From JAJRPT01 sp965661945 (GTDB taxonomy: Bacteria > Bacteroidota > Ignavibacteria > Kapaibacteriales > UBA2268), in the NCBI GenBank assembly GCA_965661945.1, contig CBFIFP010000001.1, positions 372,001 to 436,000 on the forward strand: a DNA stretch of 64,000 nt, read 5' to 3'. The translations under genes were made by a program, and so were the position numbers. Each line of letters starts with the position of its first letter. The stretch's first letter is position 1. The notes below the pieces were generated by a model. It made no database searches, was not told where the DNA came from, and saw only the letters and a list, made by a program, of their open reading frames with translations. Below, piece by piece: positions 38,116 to 47,092 of the stretch.

Positions 38116-38504
38116 AGATTCTTATTGTTGAAGATTCCTCAGCTATGAGAAGAGTTATTAAAAACTCTATCAATAAGTTCTTTGAGGTAGATTTCCTGGA
38201 AGCAGAAAATGGTAGTGAAGCATTAGATATTTTAAAATTAGAGTCTGATATAGATTTTATTGTTACTGATTGGCTTATGCCTATCTTAGATGGTATTCAA
38301 TTGACAACCTTTTTGAAAAATAATGATAAAACAAAAGATATTCCTGTTTTAATGATTACAACTAAAAGTCATAAAAATGATATTGTTTTAGCTATTAAAT
38401 CTGGAGTGAATGATTATATAGTTAAACCAATTGTTCCATCTCATTTAGAACAAAAAATTAAAAATCTGGTTTCCAATATTAAAACTAAAAAGGTTGGTGA
38501 ATGA
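38112..38504 (+). CDS. CheY-like single-domain response regulator
   Basis: A stand-alone receiver domain of 130 aa: acidic pair Glu7-Asp8 (VEDSSAMRR), phospho-acceptor Asp53 (VTDWLMP), switch Thr (MITTKS) and Lys105 (IVKPI). No output domain. ATGA overlaps join it to the metF-type fusion and to a membrane coiled-coil protein, which could be its partner. The receiver-kinase at 31989 in the same operon is a candidate phosphodonor. Confidence 0.93.
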   Translation: MKILIVEDSSAMRRVIKNSINKFFEVDFLEAENGSEALDILKLESDIDFIVTDWLMPILDGIQLTTFLKNNDKTKDIPVLMITTKSHKNDIVLAIKSGVNDYIVKPIVPSHLEQKIKNLVSNIKTKKVGE

Positions 38505-39295
38505 GATTAGTTATCATTTTTTTATTTGTTTTTTTAAACAGTATTTTCTCACAAGACTTATCTTTAAAAGATTCAACTGATCTTCAGATTCAAATTAGAT
38601 TTTTAAATGCTAGATTAAACCAATTAGAACAAATTAATGATTCTCTTGCTAATTATAATAATAAACTTATTGAAGAAAATTATGATGATAAGAATCGAAT
38701 ATTGGAATATAGGGTTAAAGATGACTTCTTTGCTAATGCTTTTTCAGAACAAGCAATTAGGTTTACTGTAATAATTGTATTTATTGCAGTTATATTAATA
38801 ATTTTTGTAGTTTATTCATATAATTTTCAAACTAAAAGACTGAATGAAAAGTTTGGAACACAGATAATCTCACAGAAGACTTCCTTTGTAGAACTACAAA
38901 ATAGAATCGAAAATCTTGAATTTAATATGGATATTTCATTAGGAAATATTAGTGGTCTTTTAAGTGAGTTTCATTTAAAAAATTCAAACCCATTTCTTGC
39001 AATTAAATATGGACTTATTGCAGCAAGGTATATTTATTTAGCAACTCAAATTAAAACTAAGAAAGATAAAGATAATAACTATAAATGGACAAATGCTACA
39101 ATTATACTTCTGAATATAGCAAATGAAAATCTAAATAAAATAGATATAGAAAATAAATCTTATAAAGATGCTTTTCGAATTCAACAAGATGAGTTTATTG
39201 AGCAGTTGAATGAACTTTCTAAAGCAAAAAATGAAGATATAAATGATATTGCTTCATCTATTAAATTAAAAATCAAAAACATAGCAAAACTATAA
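38501..39295 (+). CDS. Membrane coiled-coil protein of unknown function
   Basis: A 264-residue protein with a signal peptide or first helix (MRLVIIFLFVFLNSIFSQ), a predicted periplasmic coiled coil (about 22-60, IQIRFLNARLNQLEQINDSL), one transmembrane helix (about 85-108, TVIIVFIAVILIIFVVYSY) and a mostly helical cytoplasmic part. No family recognised. Position between a CheY-like receiver and asnB, with overlapping ends on both sides, suggests co-translation. A signalling adaptor role is a guess from layout only. Confidence 0.7.
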   Translation: MRLVIIFLFVFLNSIFSQDLSLKDSTDLQIQIRFLNARLNQLEQINDSLANYNNKLIEENYDDKNRILEYRVKDDFFANAFSEQAIRFTVIIVFIAVILIIFVVYSYNFQTKRLNEKFGTQIISQKTSFVELQNRIENLEFNMDISLGNISGLLSEFHLKNSNPFLAIKYGLIAARYIYLATQIKTKKDKDNNYKWTNATIILLNIANENLNKIDIENKSYKDAFRIQQDEFIEQLNELSKAKNEDINDIASSIKLKIKNIAKL

Positions 39296-41196
39296 TGTGT
39301 GGAATTGCCGGATTAATAGATTTCAGAACAAGCCCAGAAATTGATATTTCATTATTAACTAAAATGAGTGATGTAATCTATCATAGAGGTCCTGATTCCG
39401 ATGGTCAATGGCTTTCAGAAAATAATAGGTGTGGTCTTGCTTTTCGCAGACTTGCTATTATAGATTTATCAGAAGCTGGTTCCCAACCAATGCACTCCCT
39501 AAATAATCGTTATCATATTGTATTTAATGGAGAAATATATAATCATCAAAACATCAGAGCAAATTTAGAATTAAAGTATAATTATAAATCAAAAACTGAT
39601 ACAGAAACTATATTATATGGTTATCAAGAATATGGTTTTGATATTTTTAATCAAATGATTGGAATGTGGGCAGTTGCCATTTGGGATTCTGAAGAAGAAA
39701 AGTTGATTTTATGTAGGGATAGGATTGGAGTAAAACCACTTTATTTTTATCATCAAGACAATTTATTAATTTTTGGTAGTGAAATAAAATCAATTTTAGA
39801 ACATCAAGATGTTAAGAGGGAATTAAATATACCGGAATTAACAAATTACTTAAACTATGGTATGAGTAGCAAGAACTCATCTTTATTTAAAAATATACAT
39901 AAAGTTCCATCGGGACATTTTTTAGAAATTAATGTTAATCAGGAAGTTAAATTAAAAAGATATTGGTCGCCCTTTGAAAAACAATATGATTATAATTCAA
40001 GTGAAGAAATACAAAGTGTAATATTAGAAAAACTTCGTGATGCCATTAAAATTAGAATGATGTCAGATGTACCTTTTGGTGTTTTTCTCTCTGGTGGTAT
40101 TGACTCTTCTCTTAATGTTGCTTTAATGAATGAATTAATGGATAGACCTATTGATACATATACAGTAGGTTTTAAAGAATTAGAAAAATTTAATGAATTA
40201 CAATATGCAAGTCAAATTGCAAAATTATATAATACTAATCATCATGAAATTCTTATAGATGATAAAGATGCTATGAGTATTTTACATGACTTGCCTTGGT
40301 ACGAAGATGAACCCAATGCTGACCCTGTTTGTATTCCATTGTATTTTTTAAGTAAATTAACTCGAAAATCAGGAACGACTGTTGTTCAAGTTGGTGAAGG
40401 AAGCGACGAACAATTTATTGGATATAAATGGATGATGAGGGATTATAAATTTGTAAGCTCTTACTGGAAATACTACAATTACTTACCTCAATCATTAAAG
40501 TATTTAGTTTATAACTCTGCTAAATCAATTTTAGAAAGTACTAACAACCATTTAGTTGCTGATATTATTCGAAGAGCAACTTACAACGAGGAGTATTCTT
40601 GGTCTGGAACTTCTATATACTCCCCAACTCATTTGAAATATTTATTAGCCGAAGAATATAAGGACTTATCGTTAACACCTGCAAAATATGGTTCGGAACT
40701 ACACAAAGAGGCATATTCTTTAAAAAGTGATTCCACTTTTTTAGAAAGATTACTTTTTGTAGAATTAAATCAACGTTTAGCAGAAATATTATTAATGCGA
40801 GTTGATAAAATAGGTATGGCGAATAGTATAGAAGCAAGGGTGCCTTTTCTTGACCATAGATTGGTTGAATATACAATGTCAATTCCAGATAAATTTAAAG
40901 TCCCAAATTATATCGAGCCTAAATATTTACTAAAAAAAGCAGTTGAAGATATTTTACCGCATAATATAATATATAGAAAAAAGCAGGGTTTTGCAGCTCC
41001 AGTAGATAAGTGGTTTAGAACAATTTGGTTTGATTTTGCTAAAGATAGAATAGAAAATTCAAAATTTATGAAATTAGGAATTTTGAATAAATCATATCTT
41101 TTAAATCTTTTAGACCGGCATAAAGGTGGTAAAAATTTAGGGCAGGAGTTGTATTCAATTATCAATTTGACACTATGGTATGATAGATGGTTTTAG
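39295..41196 (+). CDS. asnB: Asparagine synthase (glutamine-hydrolysing)
   Basis: A 633-residue amidotransferase. Cys2 of MCGIAGLID is the class II glutaminase nucleophile, with YHRGPDSDG and GEIYNHQ in the same domain. The synthetase half has the PP-loop SGGIDSS near residue 266 and a closing RVPFLDHRLVEY motif. Makes asparagine from aspartate, ATP and glutamine. AsnB paralogues of this length also work in surface-glycan or peptide modification, so a specialised role in this operon is possible. Ends at a strong terminator. Confidence 0.92.
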   Translation: MCGIAGLIDFRTSPEIDISLLTKMSDVIYHRGPDSDGQWLSENNRCGLAFRRLAIIDLSEAGSQPMHSLNNRYHIVFNGEIYNHQNIRANLELKYNYKSKTDTETILYGYQEYGFDIFNQMIGMWAVAIWDSEEEKLILCRDRIGVKPLYFYHQDNLLIFGSEIKSILEHQDVKRELNIPELTNYLNYGMSSKNSSLFKNIHKVPSGHFLEINVNQEVKLKRYWSPFEKQYDYNSSEEIQSVILEKLRDAIKIRMMSDVPFGVFLSGGIDSSLNVALMNELMDRPIDTYTVGFKELEKFNELQYASQIAKLYNTNHHEILIDDKDAMSILHDLPWYEDEPNADPVCIPLYFLSKLTRKSGTTVVQVGEGSDEQFIGYKWMMRDYKFVSSYWKYYNYLPQSLKYLVYNSAKSILESTNNHLVADIIRRATYNEEYSWSGTSIYSPTHLKYLLAEEYKDLSLTPAKYGSELHKEAYSLKSDSTFLERLLFVELNQRLAEILLMRVDKIGMANSIEARVPFLDHRLVEYTMSIPDKFKVPNYIEPKYLLKKAVEDILPHNIIYRKKQGFAAPVDKWFRTIWFDFAKDRIENSKFMKLGILNKSYLLNLLDRHKGGKNLGQELYSIINLTLWYDRWF

Positions 41197-41247
41197 TAAT
41201 TAAATATAGATTATCATTTTAAAATATTAAATTTCATGTAAAAAAAT

Positions 41248-41279
41248 ATCCCAAATATTTATTGTTAAATATTTGGGAT
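41248..41279. terminator. Bidirectional terminator between asnB and the baeRF gene
   Basis: Perfect 14-bp stem ATCCCAAATATTTA / TAAATATTTGGGAT with loop TTGT, T-rich on both sides, between convergent genes. Confidence 0.88.
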
Positions 41280-41313
41280 TTTGATTTCTTATTTATTTGA
41301 AATAAATAATTTT

Positions 41314-42393
41314 TTAATATCTTGTTTTTAAAACAATTGAACCTAACTCGTTAAGTTCTTCTGCAGATGTAAAAATAACTCTTCCTTTTTTAGAGATTAC
41401 ATTCCAAGCAATGTTACTCACAATGTCATCTATAGCATCATCTTGAGTTTTATCTGTAATCAACTTAAATGTTCGGTCGCTAGTTAATTTTACTGGTTGT
41501 TCATAATCTTTATTTACGATTAATAAATCTCCATTTCCATCGATTGAAGCTTGATAAATCTCTTGTAGGTCTTTTAAAACTTTGCCAGTAGAAACAGCTT
41601 CCTTAATTTCAGAAATTGAATTTTTTCTTGATTCTTGCTGAATATTTTTAATCATATTCCAACTTTGCATAGAAATATGATGTTTTGTTGTATTATTATA
41701 ATTAATGTGTGCATATCCATGATATAGATTTGGATTGTCTGATACTTGCATTAATCTACTGTAATTGTCTTCAGTGCATATAACAACTAAATTTAAACCA
41801 GATTCATTGTGAACTTTCATTACAGCTTTGTCAACTCTATTTAAAAACTCACGCACTATATTATCTAAATGTTTTGAATCGCTTCCACTACCTTTGTGAG
41901 TGTTATATAAGTTGTTTTCTGGATAAGGGAAGTCTTCATTTTTTACTTCTTCAATAATTACTTCATTTAAAGCACTGTAAAGATGTACGCCACTTTGAGA
42001 AAGCAACAAGATGTAATATTCGTAACTTCTATTATAAGATTTAATCAACGAGCGAATATTAAATGATTCAGAAATATGAACGCTATTTTGATTAGTTTTC
42101 CAAGTAGATTTGATAATTTCTTTAGTTTCATTTGATAAGAAAATGTGTAAACTATCTAAGTTATAATTTACGTCAATCTCTTTTTCTACTGATTCAATAT
42201 TTTCTAATAAATTGGCAACGTCTCTTTTACCAAACTCATTAACCACTCTGTTATGTGCCTCTTTTAATAGATTTTTTATAAGCACACTATCTGATTGATT
42301 ATCTGGGTGAGTTTTGTGAGTATTGAGAGAAATTGTAACACATGGAGTGTTTTTTTCTAACGCTAATTTTTCTAATTTGTTTTTAATAGTCAT
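41314..42393 (-). CDS. baeRF3-type protein, putative ribosome hibernation factor
   Basis: A 359-residue soluble protein of the bacterial archaeo-eukaryotic release factor-like families (baeRF, here closest by eye to family 3). Marks are SKHLDNIVREFLNRVDKAV, LVVICTEDNYSRLMQ and a late SNIAWNVISKKGRVIF block like the domain 3 of eRF1/Pelota relatives. Balon of Psychrobacter, a shown ribosome hibernation factor, belongs to this superfamily, so A-site binding to idle ribosomes is plausible. Monocistronic, with about 550 bp of non-coding DNA upstream. Confidence 0.75.
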   Translation of the reverse strand: MTIKNKLEKLALEKNTPCVTISLNTHKTHPDNQSDSVLIKNLLKEAHNRVVNEFGKRDVANLLENIESVEKEIDVNYNLDSLHIFLSNETKEIIKSTWKTNQNSVHISESFNIRSLIKSYNRSYEYYILLLSQSGVHLYSALNEVIIEEVKNEDFPYPENNLYNTHKGSGSDSKHLDNIVREFLNRVDKAVMKVHNESGLNLVVICTEDNYSRLMQVSDNPNLYHGYAHINYNNTTKHHISMQSWNMIKNIQQESRKNSISEIKEAVSTGKVLKDLQEIYQASIDGNGDLLIVNKDYEQPVKLTSDRTFKLITDKTQDDAIDDIVSNIAWNVISKKGRVIFTSAEELNELGSIVLKTRY

Positions 42394-42948
42394 ATTTTTC
42401 TTTTATTTATTTGACAAAATTTATTTAACAGATTCCAATTTTTTTATAAGTTTTGGGTACTTCCTTTAAAAGGGCTAAGTAATTCTTTCTGAATTTTATA
42501 ATAGGTTGTAAGATGTAGTTATTAATAAAATTATTTTAAAAGATAATGTTATTAAATATTAAGTTGTTAAATAATATTATAATAAATTATGCAACTATAT
42601 TTAATTTTCAATAACAGATAATAATTATTTGATTAATTTTATGATAACTTAATTATTTAAACTATTTTTTTTGTGGATGGTTAAGATTTGTATAACTAAA
42701 TTATCATTTGATAGTTTATATCGTAGATAATGAAAAACCATTATGTTAAAAATTATCTATACGCAATTCAATAACAACTTTTTAAGATTAATTAATATTA
42801 GCTTAGGTATGAATAATATTTAAATTTATACAGCTAAAATAACTAATTCATTGTTAATAAATTGCGAATAGATTTAGTTAAGAAAGTATTAACCAAAGTA
42901 ATCAACTTTCACAATAAATTTAATTACAAAATAAAATTAATAGTTAGA
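42394..42948. other. Intergenic region, nothing recognised
   Basis: About 555 bp of very A/T-rich DNA between two minus-strand genes. A short CCTTT/AAAGG hairpin lies near 42463-42473. I see no ORF with a credible start, no tRNA-like fold and no promoter that I can defend; the baeRF promoter should be in the left part. Confidence 0.4.
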
Positions 42949-43407
42949 TTACTTAGTTTTAGCGTCAGCAGTTTTGTTGCCAGCGCAGCAGTTTTCTTTA
43001 TCGCCACATTTTTTATCTGCAGATGCAGTTTTTACATCAGTTTTACAAGATTTTTTATCTCCAGAAGCAGAATCTTCTTTCTTAGTAGAACATTCTTTTT
43101 TATCTGTAGAACAAGATGATGCTTTATCAGTAGCTGTATAACCTAAATCTGTAATAGTAGATTTGATTTTATCAGTACTAATTTTTTCATCATCAAAACT
43201 AACTGTAACAACTTTAGTTTCTACGTTTGCAGAGATATCTTTTACTCCATCAACGTCTTTAAAAGCTGTCTTAATAGAACTTACACAACTTCCACAAGTA
43301 ATATTAGTTGCTAAGTCTACTTTGCTATCTTTAGCAAAAAGATTTACATTAGCAAATAAAGTAAATACTGCAATAAATACAGTCAATTTTGAAACTAATC
43401 CTTTCAT
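42949..43407 (-). CDS. Periplasmic heavy-metal-associated domain protein with Cys-rich tail
   Basis: A 152-residue exported protein. After a signal peptide (TVFIAVFTLFANVNLFA) is an HMA/MerP-like domain (about 27-97) with the metal pair Cys38/Cys41 in ITCGSC and the terminal strand of the fold (STITDLGYTA). The last 55 residues are a Lys/Asp/Ser-rich low-complexity tail with seven or more cysteines (SCSTDKKECSTKK, KSCKTD, KKCGDKENCCAG), resembling a metallothionein. The combination suggests periplasmic binding of copper, mercury or zinc. No transporter gene is adjacent. Confidence 0.85.
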   Translation of the reverse strand: MKGLVSKLTVFIAVFTLFANVNLFAKDSKVDLATNITCGSCVSSIKTAFKDVDGVKDISANVETKVVTVSFDDEKISTDKIKSTITDLGYTATDKASSCSTDKKECSTKKEDSASGDKKSCKTDVKTASADKKCGDKENCCAGNKTADAKTK

Positions 43408-43511
43408 AAGGTTACCTTTAAATTAAATTAAAAAAAAATTTTCTAGTCTTATAGTTATATAACGTTTATATTTAAAATTTGTTTTAAATATAAGATTATA
43501 TTTTTATTTTT

Positions 43512-44264
43512 TTAAAATGGTGTTACAAAGTCAAAACCAAAGTATCTAGTAAATTCGTTGTATTGTTTGTAACTTCCTAATATATCTCTAAATTGTAACT
43601 GAAGTGTCAAATCTTCAGCAGCAGACCATTTCACTCCTAAGTTAAGCAATGGAATGTTTGAAGATACTTCACTAATTCTATTGTCAATCATTAAGTTAAG
43701 CTCAGAAACTAAAGCAAACTTGTTTCCAATATTCTGCTCTGCACCTATCCATAGATTTGGTAACCTTTTATCTGCATTAGGTTCGAATGAATAACCTAAT
43801 CCACCATGAAAAGATACATCACCTAATCCCCAATTAAAGTTTTTACTTAAAGCAATATAAGCTCCAGGACTTAAAGTTTCAAATCTATTTAATCCTTCTA
43901 ACCAATTACCTCTTCCTTGATTTGAAACACCAACAGTAATTGCTGGGATTGCTACTTTTTCATTAATTAGTCTGTATTTTAGAGAAATTCCAGGAAACCT
44001 CTGCCCTACCGGCGAACCTGAACCAATCACTCTACTTGCTCCATAACTCAATGATATATTGAAGTTTGTAAAAAATGCTGCAGTAAAATCTAACATTACC
44101 CCACCATCTGTGTAAGCAAGTGCAGAAAAATTAATGTGTTTTTCTTTTAAAATACCTGCATTTGGCATATCAATAATGTAGCGTGGTTCAAAAATTGCCT
44201 TATCTCCTGCAGTACCGGATACTGCAAATTGAGATATAAAAATAATTAAAAGGTTTATTAACAT
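43512..44264 (-). CDS. Predicted outer-membrane beta-barrel protein
   Basis: A 250-residue protein with a signal peptide (LINLLIIFISQFAVSG) and amphipathic strands throughout (NISLSYGASRVIGSG, GISLKYRLINEK, AYIALSKNFNWG), ending in an aromatic FGFDFVTPF. I do not recognise a named family with certainty; similar small barrels occur across Ignavibacteria and Bacteroidota. Same orientation as the metal-binding gene downstream with a gap of about 104 bp. Confidence 0.72.
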   Translation of the reverse strand: MLINLLIIFISQFAVSGTAGDKAIFEPRYIIDMPNAGILKEKHINFSALAYTDGGVMLDFTAAFFTNFNISLSYGASRVIGSGSPVGQRFPGISLKYRLINEKVAIPAITVGVSNQGRGNWLEGLNRFETLSPGAYIALSKNFNWGLGDVSFHGGLGYSFEPNADKRLPNLWIGAEQNIGNKFALVSELNLMIDNRISEVSSNIPLLNLGVKWSAAEDLTLQLQFRDILGSYKQYNEFTRYFGFDFVTPF

Positions 44265-44309
44265 AATTAGTTATTCCCGATTTATATTTAAAAAAAATAA
44301 TTTTATCCT

Positions 44310-44317
44310 CAAAATTA
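44310..44317 (-). promoter_or_regulatory. Bacteroidota-type -7 element for the barrel gene
   Basis: Read on the minus strand this is TAATTTTG, matching TAnnTTTG, 45 bp before the start codon at 44264. Confidence 0.45.
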
Positions 44318-44443
44318 AGGATTATAAATTTTAAATAAAAATAAAATTACAAACAATAGAACAATTAAGGAAATAAATAAATCATTCCAATTTCAGTTAT
44401 TGGTAAATTTAAACTACACATAAATTCATAAATATTTTTTTCT

Positions 44444-44451
44444 TAATTTTG
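44444..44451 (+). promoter_or_regulatory. Bacteroidota-type -7 element for the rel gene
   Basis: TAATTTTG lies 32 bp before the ATG at 44484, in the divergent gap. Confidence 0.5.
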
Positions 44452-44483
44452 TATTCAACTCATAAACAAAATTAATTTACACT

Positions 44484-46514
44484 ATGGCTATATTTAATTT
44501 TAAAAGTAAATTAACAAAAGAAATAAACGAGATTACAATCCCTTATGAAGTTGGGGTTGAACTTAAATCTTTTCTTGACCTTTGCCGTGATAATTTAAAA
44601 GAACCCGACTTAGAAAAATTAAAAAAGGCATTTATTATATGTTTTGAAGTACACATGGAGAATCAAAGAGTTTCAGGAGAAGAATATTGGAAACATAATT
44701 TAAAAGTTGCTATAAGTACTATAACTGAATTACATTTAGATGAATATTCAGTAATATCTGCTTTGCTTTATAATGTTCCAACTTATTCAAAAACATATAA
44801 TATTAAAGCAATTGAAAAAGAATTTGATAAAACTATTTCAGAAATCTTAAATGGAATAATAAAAATAAATACTTTAAATACTAATGTTGAACTTGATTTT
44901 GAACATTTAGAGAAATTCAGAAAACTACTTTTATCACTTTCTACAGATATTAGAATACTACTTTTAAAAATTGCGGTAAGATTAGAAAACTTAAGAACAT
45001 TGCAATATCTCGATATAGAACAACAAAAAAGAATCTCTCATGAAACTATGGAAATCTATGTTCCTTTTGCAAATAGATTTGGGCTTCGTAATATCAAATG
45101 GCTTTTAGAGGACTTATCTTTTAAGTTTATTAATAAAAATGCTTATGATGAAATAAAGAATAAATTAAAACTTAATAGAAAGCAAAGAGAAGATTATGTA
45201 AAACTTTTTTCCAAACCCGTACAAAAGTCATTAGAAAAAGATACTTTAATTAAAGAAAAGGATATAAAGTTTGAAATAAATGGTAGGGCAAAACATATTT
45301 ATTCAATTTTTAATAAAATTCGACTAAGACAAAAACCAATGGAAGAACTTTATGACTTATTTGCTATAAGAATAATTATAGATTCAGACGAACCAATGTT
45401 GTGTTTTTATATTTATGGTTTAATTGCGGCAATTTATCCTCCAATTCCTGAAACTTTTAAGGATTATATTTCTTCGCCAAAAAAAAATGGCTATCAATCA
45501 ATTCATACAGCTTTATTAGGACCTCAAAGAAAACCAGTAGAAGTTCAAATAAGAACGAAAATAATGCACGAACAATCTGAAGAAGGTTTAGCCGCTCATT
45601 TTAATTACAAGCGAGGATTATTACCAGCAAATTCAATATTTGATGATAATAACGTAAATGCTTGGCTTGATTCTGTAAAAGATTTGTTTGAGAATAGACA
45701 TAACTTGACTTCAACTCAGTTGCTTGATAGTTTGAAAAAAAATCTATTCCTTGAAGAAATTCATGTATTTACTCCTGCAAACAAACTACTTACATTTCCA
45801 AAAGATGCAACTCCTCTTGATTTTGCCTTTGAAATACATAGTGATTTAGGAACTCATTGCATTGCCGCAAAAGTAAATGGAAAAAAAGTACAGCTTAATC
45901 AGAAATTACAAAGTGGTGACCAAGTTGAAATTATTGTTTCTAAAGATCAACTTCCTGAAAGATCTTGGCTTAATATGGTAATAACACCAAAAGCAAAAGC
46001 CGGAATAAACAAGCACTTGAAAAAAGTTAAAAAAATCAAAATTGAAGATGGTAAAAATTTATGGCTAGAAGCTCTCAAAAAAGAAAACTTATCTATTTCT
46101 TTCTTAGAATTTAAAAGAATGCATCAGGAATTAACTTTTAGGGAAAAAGAGGATTTTTATTATGCAATAGCTGAGAGTGAACTTAATATTGCTAAAGCAA
46201 TTGATTTTTTGAAATACAAGATAGATTTTGGCTTTAAAGAATTAGAAAAACAAGTAAATAAAAAACATACTAGTCTTTTAGTTCAAACGGGGTTTATAAT
46301 AAACGGGGAACTTAGAGAGGGAATAATAACTGAAATAATAGATTTAATTATATCTAATGATGAAATAGATATTATTACTGTTATGGTTGAAAAATTCCAT
46401 TTGAATTTTGAAGCAAAAATTAGAATTGAAGTTCCAGGCAATTATGAGCCAAAGAAAATAATAAATAAAATTTTTGAAATTCATGGAATAGGAACAGTTA
46501 GACAAATTAAATAA
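44484..46514 (+). CDS. RelA/SpoT-family (p)ppGpp synthetase with inactivated hydrolase site
   Basis: A 676-residue long RSH protein. The N-terminal HD hydrolase fold is kept but its catalytic residues are not: the HD pair is Tyr96-Asn97 (ALLYNVPTY), the following Glu-Asp is Thr100-Tyr101, and the later conserved Asp is Val165 (KIAVRLENL). His71 and Asn169 remain. The synthetase domain looks intact (GRAKHIYSI, YDLFAIRIII, NGYQSIHTAL, VEVQIRTKIMHEQ), followed by a TGS domain (IHVFTPANKLLTFPKDATPL) and a shortened C-terminus. It should make alarmone but not degrade it, like RelA of proteobacteria. Confidence 0.9.
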   Translation: MAIFNFKSKLTKEINEITIPYEVGVELKSFLDLCRDNLKEPDLEKLKKAFIICFEVHMENQRVSGEEYWKHNLKVAISTITELHLDEYSVISALLYNVPTYSKTYNIKAIEKEFDKTISEILNGIIKINTLNTNVELDFEHLEKFRKLLLSLSTDIRILLLKIAVRLENLRTLQYLDIEQQKRISHETMEIYVPFANRFGLRNIKWLLEDLSFKFINKNAYDEIKNKLKLNRKQREDYVKLFSKPVQKSLEKDTLIKEKDIKFEINGRAKHIYSIFNKIRLRQKPMEELYDLFAIRIIIDSDEPMLCFYIYGLIAAIYPPIPETFKDYISSPKKNGYQSIHTALLGPQRKPVEVQIRTKIMHEQSEEGLAAHFNYKRGLLPANSIFDDNNVNAWLDSVKDLFENRHNLTSTQLLDSLKKNLFLEEIHVFTPANKLLTFPKDATPLDFAFEIHSDLGTHCIAAKVNGKKVQLNQKLQSGDQVEIIVSKDQLPERSWLNMVITPKAKAGINKHLKKVKKIKIEDGKNLWLEALKKENLSISFLEFKRMHQELTFREKEDFYYAIAESELNIAKAIDFLKYKIDFGFKELEKQVNKKHTSLLVQTGFIINGELREGIITEIIDLIISNDEIDIITVMVEKFHLNFEAKIRIEVPGNYEPKKIINKIFEIHGIGTVRQIK

Positions 46515-46601
46515 AAACATCTTTTTTTTGTTAATTTAAGTTAAATTAATAATAATTTGAAAAAAAATAAAAAATAATTTTTTTATTTAAATAAAAAGTT
46601 A

Positions 46602-46609
46602 TAATTTTG
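46602..46609 (+). promoter_or_regulatory. Bacteroidota-type -7 element for the RRM gene
   Basis: TAATTTTG matches TAnnTTTG. Transcription would begin near 46615, giving a leader of about 80 bases before the ATG at 46698. Confidence 0.6.
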
Positions 46610-46614
46610 TGGTG

Positions 46615-46697
46615 TAGTTCTTACAAATTTTTTGTTTTTGTCCTAATGGAAGGGAAGGTACCTATTATTTTTTTTTTATTTTTTTTAGGAATCTTGT
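46615..46697 (+). promoter_or_regulatory. Candidate regulatory 5' leader of the RRM gene
   Basis: The leader holds AGTTCTTACAAATT (46616-46629) and a purine block starting CCTAATGGAAGGGAAG (46642-46657), then long T runs and AGGA before the start. Both blocks have reverse-complement partners just after the stop codon (47012-47044). A conserved leader RNA upstream of RRM genes, the Chlorobi-RRM motif, is known in a related phylum; I cannot confirm that this leader fits that model. Confidence 0.4.
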
Positions 46698-46988
46698 ATG
46701 AATATCTACGTAGGGAACCTTTCCTATAATCTTGGTGAAGATGATGTTGAAAAAATCTTCTCAAGCTATGGAGCTGTAAGCTCAGTTAAATTAATCACAG
46801 ATAGAGCTACTGGTAGAAAAAAAGGCTTTGGTTTTGTTGAAATGGAAGATGAAGATGGCAACAAAGCAATCGAAGCACTTAACGGTAGTGAGTTAGAAGG
46901 TAGAAAAATGGTTGTCAATGAAGCTCGTGAGAGATCTGAAGATGACAGACCAAGAAACAACGATAGAAATAATTACAATCGTTATTGA
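46698..46988 (+). CDS. RRM-domain RNA-binding protein
   Basis: A 96-residue protein with one RNA recognition motif: RNP2 NIYVGNLSY at the N-terminus and RNP1 KKGFGFVEM at about 41-49, followed by a short charged Arg/Asn tail (RPRNNDRNNYNRY). Small bacterial RRM proteins of this type act in cold response and post-transcriptional control, often with autoregulation through their leader. The long leader and the complementary downstream segment here fit that idea. Monocistronic. Confidence 0.95.
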   Translation: MNIYVGNLSYNLGEDDVEKIFSSYGAVSSVKLITDRATGRKKGFGFVEMEDEDGNKAIEALNGSELEGRKMVVNEARERSEDDRPRNNDRNNYNRY

Positions 46989-47011
46989 TTTGATAATTAA
47001 CTAAGCTGTAG

Positions 47012-47044
47012 AATTTAAGAACTCTCTCTTCCCTTTTCCTTAGG
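47012..47044 (+). other. 3'-UTR segments complementary to the RRM leader
   Basis: AATTTAAGAACT (47012-47023) can pair with 46616-46629, and CTTCCCTTTTCCTTAGG (47028-47044) with 46642-46657, about 12 and 15 base pairs with small bulges. The order along the RNA (A, B, A', B') means both cannot form one nested stem; they would be alternative pairings or a pseudoknot. Confidence 0.4.
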
Positions 47045-47092
47045 CATTTATTCTACGGTTTTTTTGTTTTAAATCTCTTTTGTATTTATAGA

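Noticed and set aside
42862..43119. Plus-strand open frame over the metal-binding gene
   Set aside because: Antisense to the Cys-rich tail; the apparent hydrophobic Phe/Cys-rich protein results from the complementary repeats.
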